Assembly: GCF_016724845.1 (NCBI RefSeq)
Contig: NZ_CP068082.1
Location: forward strand, 4,278,001-4,342,000
Origin: Sphingobacterium spiritivorum
Lineage (GTDB): Bacteria; Bacteroidota; Bacteroidia; Sphingobacteriales; Sphingobacteriaceae
Direction of reading: 5' to 3'
DNA length: 64,000 bases
Part shown: piece after piece, positions 62,264 to 64,000 of the stretch
Layout of the letters: each line of letters opens with the position of its first letter
Position numbering within the stretch: the first letter of the stretch is position 1
The notes under the pieces: generated by a model
Database searches by the model: none
What the model was told of the DNA's origin: nothing
What the model saw: the letters and a program-made list of their open reading frames with translations, nothing else
Program-made: the position numbers and the translations under genes

Positions 62264-64000
62264 ATGGAGTACAATCATAAAGCATTAGAGAAGAAGTGGC
62301 AAAGATTTTGGGCTGATCATCATACCTTCAGATCGGCAGATTCACATGACAAACCCAAATATTATGTATTGGATATGTTTCCTTACCCTTCAGGAGCGGG
62401 TCTGCATGTAGGGCATCCGCTTGGATATATAGCCTCTGACATCTTTTCAAGATACAAGCGTTCAAAAGGTTTTAATGTTCTGCATCCTATGGGATATGAT
62501 TCCTTCGGGCTTCCGGCAGAACAGTATGCGATTCAGACAGGACAACATCCGGCAATCACGACAGAGGCAAATATCAACCGCTACCGTGAACAAATGGACA
62601 ACATCGGATTCTCCTATGACTGGAGCCGTGAGATTCGTACCTCAGAACCGGATTATTACAAATGGACACAGTGGATCTTTATGCAATTGTTTAACTCCTG
62701 GTATAACAATGAATTGGATAAAGCGGTGTCTATAGATACTTTAGTTCAGCATTTTGTAAATGTTGGATCCACAGGTATCAATGCGGTATGTGATGAAGAT
62801 ATTCTTGAATTTACAGCGGATGAATGGAAGGGATTTGATGAAGAGAAACAACAGCGTGAACTATTAAAATACCGCATCGCTTATCTGCGCGAAAGCACGG
62901 TTAACTGGTGTGCTGCCTTAGGAACGGTATTGGCCAATGATGAGGTGATCAATGGCGTTTCCGAGCGCGGAGGCTATCCGGTAGAACAGAAGAAAATGAT
63001 GCAATGGTCTATGCGTATCACGGCATATGCTGACCGTCTGCTTCGCGGCCTGGATACCATAGACTGGCCTGAGCCTTTGGTGGAAATGCAACGCAACTGG
63101 ATCGGTAAATCGGTGGGTGCTTCTGTCAGATTTCCGTTGCCACAGTTAGAGAATTATATTGAAGTCTTTACAACACGGGTAGACACTATTTTTGGTGTTT
63201 CTTTCGTTGTGTTGGCTCCTGAACATGAATTAGTAGCTGCTTTAACAACTCCTGATCAGGAATCGGAAGTAAAAGCATATATAGATAAGACAAATAAAAA
63301 ATCTGAACTGGACCGTATGGCGGATACAAAGACCGTATCCGGCGCATTTACAGGTTCTTATGCCAAACATCCGATTACAGGACAAGATGTGCAAATCTGG
63401 ATTGCTGATTACGTATTGGCCAGCTATGGTACCGGAGCTGTAATGGCTGTGCCATCAGGAGATCAGCGGGATTATGTATTTGCGAAGCACTTTAATCTTC
63501 CGGTTATTCCGATTTCAGATACACAGCAGATCGAAGAAGAAGCTGATCCGAATAAAAACGGACGCTATATCAATTCAGACTTTATTAACGGCATGAATTA
63601 TCAGGAAGCTGTACCGGCTTTGATTTCCAAACTGGAAGAACTTAAACTTGGTAAAGCCAAGATTAATTTCCGCATGCGGGATGCTATATTTGGCCGTCAG
63701 CGCTATTGGGGTGAACCGGTACCGGTATATTTCAAAAACGGACTTCCTTATCTGATTAAAGAAGAAGAACTGCCCTTACTACTTCCTGAAGTAGATAAAT
63801 ATCTTCCAACTGAAACCGGCGAACCTCCTTTGGGAAGAGCCGAAGACTGGAAATATGAAGATCAATATGAGTATGAATTAAGTACAATGCCGGGTTGGGC
63901 AGGTTCCAGCTGGTACTGGTTCCGCTATATGGATCCGCAAAATGAAGAAGCCTTTGCCTCTGAAGAAGCTGTAGCGTACTGGAAAGCTGTAGATCTGTAT
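62264..64000 (+). CDS. leuS: leucyl-tRNA synthetase, 5' part
   Basis: Class I aminoacyl-tRNA synthetase that charges tRNA-Leu. The ATG at 62264 gives 579 residues before the window ends; the KMSKS loop and anticodon region lie outside. Visible are FPYPSGAGLHVGHPLGYIASD with HVGH at residues 48-51 for ATP binding, HPMGYDSFGLPAEQYA, MQWSMRITAYADRLL, and the CP1 editing domain with TTRVDTIFGVSFVVLAPEH and GTGAVMAVPSGDQRDYVFA. In E. coli LeuRS the last motif contains HD before QRD; here it is GD, with the conserved Asp kept. FGRQRYWGEPVP and MPGWAGSSWYWFRYMDP complete the fragment. It is divergent from ftsX. Confidence 0.97.
   Translation, partial: MEYNHKALEKKWQRFWADHHTFRSADSHDKPKYYVLDMFPYPSGAGLHVGHPLGYIASDIFSRYKRSKGFNVLHPMGYDSFGLPAEQYAIQTGQHPAITTEANINRYREQMDNIGFSYDWSREIRTSEPDYYKWTQWIFMQLFNSWYNNELDKAVSIDTLVQHFVNVGSTGINAVCDEDILEFTADEWKGFDEEKQQRELLKYRIAYLRESTVNWCAALGTVLANDEVINGVSERGGYPVEQKKMMQWSMRITAYADRLLRGLDTIDWPEPLVEMQRNWIGKSVGASVRFPLPQLENYIEVFTTRVDTIFGVSFVVLAPEHELVAALTTPDQESEVKAYIDKTNKKSELDRMADTKTVSGAFTGSYAKHPITGQDVQIWIADYVLASYGTGAVMAVPSGDQRDYVFAKHFNLPVIPISDTQQIEEEADPNKNGRYINSDFINGMNYQEAVPALISKLEELKLGKAKINFRMRDAIFGRQRYWGEPVPVYFKNGLPYLIKEEELPLLLPEVDKYLPTETGEPPLGRAEDWKYEDQYEYELSTMPGWAGSSWYWFRYMDPQNEEAFASEEAVAYWKAVDLY

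Overview
The window looks like a chromosomal segment of a Bacteroidota bacterium, most likely Sphingobacteriaceae (Sphingobacterium or a close relative). The reasons are a SusC/SusD pair driven by an ECF sigma factor and FecR-type anti-sigma, several TonB-dependent or outer-membrane proteins, many lipoproteins, the gene order ftsX - DUF3098 - uppP - truB - ribF next to leuS, and repeated Bacteroidota-type promoters (TTG, 17-23 nt, TAnnTTTG) in front of genes. No rRNA, tRNA, CRISPR array, intact transposase or prophage was seen.

Region by region. 1-5190: a truncated acyl-CoA dehydrogenase (minus), a thiolase and a large MscS-type channel. 5403-10930: six closely packed plus-strand genes for membrane or exported proteins (zinc ribbon/RDD, serine beta-lactamase-like, unknown, leucine-rich repeat, WG repeat, small membrane protein). 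10956-13271: an accessory-looking stretch with a DUF2071 protein, a decayed ORF6N-domain gene, an XRE regulator beside a perfect palindrome, and about 600 bp without a convincing gene. 13272-19582: poorly known genes, including a WG-repeat plus Sel1-repeat fusion and two unknown proteins in one operon. 19735-25641: an Upf1/IGHMBP2-like SF1 helicase, a MazG-like protein, a large unknown protein, a 2,3-butanediol dehydrogenase and a small exported protein.

25701-33579 is a four-gene minus-strand operon: TonB-dependent receptor, DUF4876-type lipoprotein, DUF6850-type outer-membrane barrel, and an exported gingipain-fold (C25-like) protein with a repeat-rich C-terminus. I consider this the best candidate for an undescribed envelope system. 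33782-34026 holds tandem intergenic repeats. A META lipoprotein and a small cupin follow.

35792-47784 starts with pstSCAB (high-affinity phosphate uptake without phoU), followed on the same strand by ECF sigma, FecR, SusC, SusD, a surface lipoprotein and an exported PPP-type metallophosphatase. A shared role in phosphorus acquisition is possible but is inference. 47930-52376 encodes a hybrid histidine kinase and a BCCT transporter. 52663-56519 has an alpha/beta hydrolase, a DapA-family enzyme and a cupin, divergent from a MocR-type regulator. A NamZ-type exo-muramidase and a small repeat cluster follow. The window ends in housekeeping genes: ribF, truB, uppP, DUF3098 and ftsX on the minus strand, and leuS on the plus strand running off the end.
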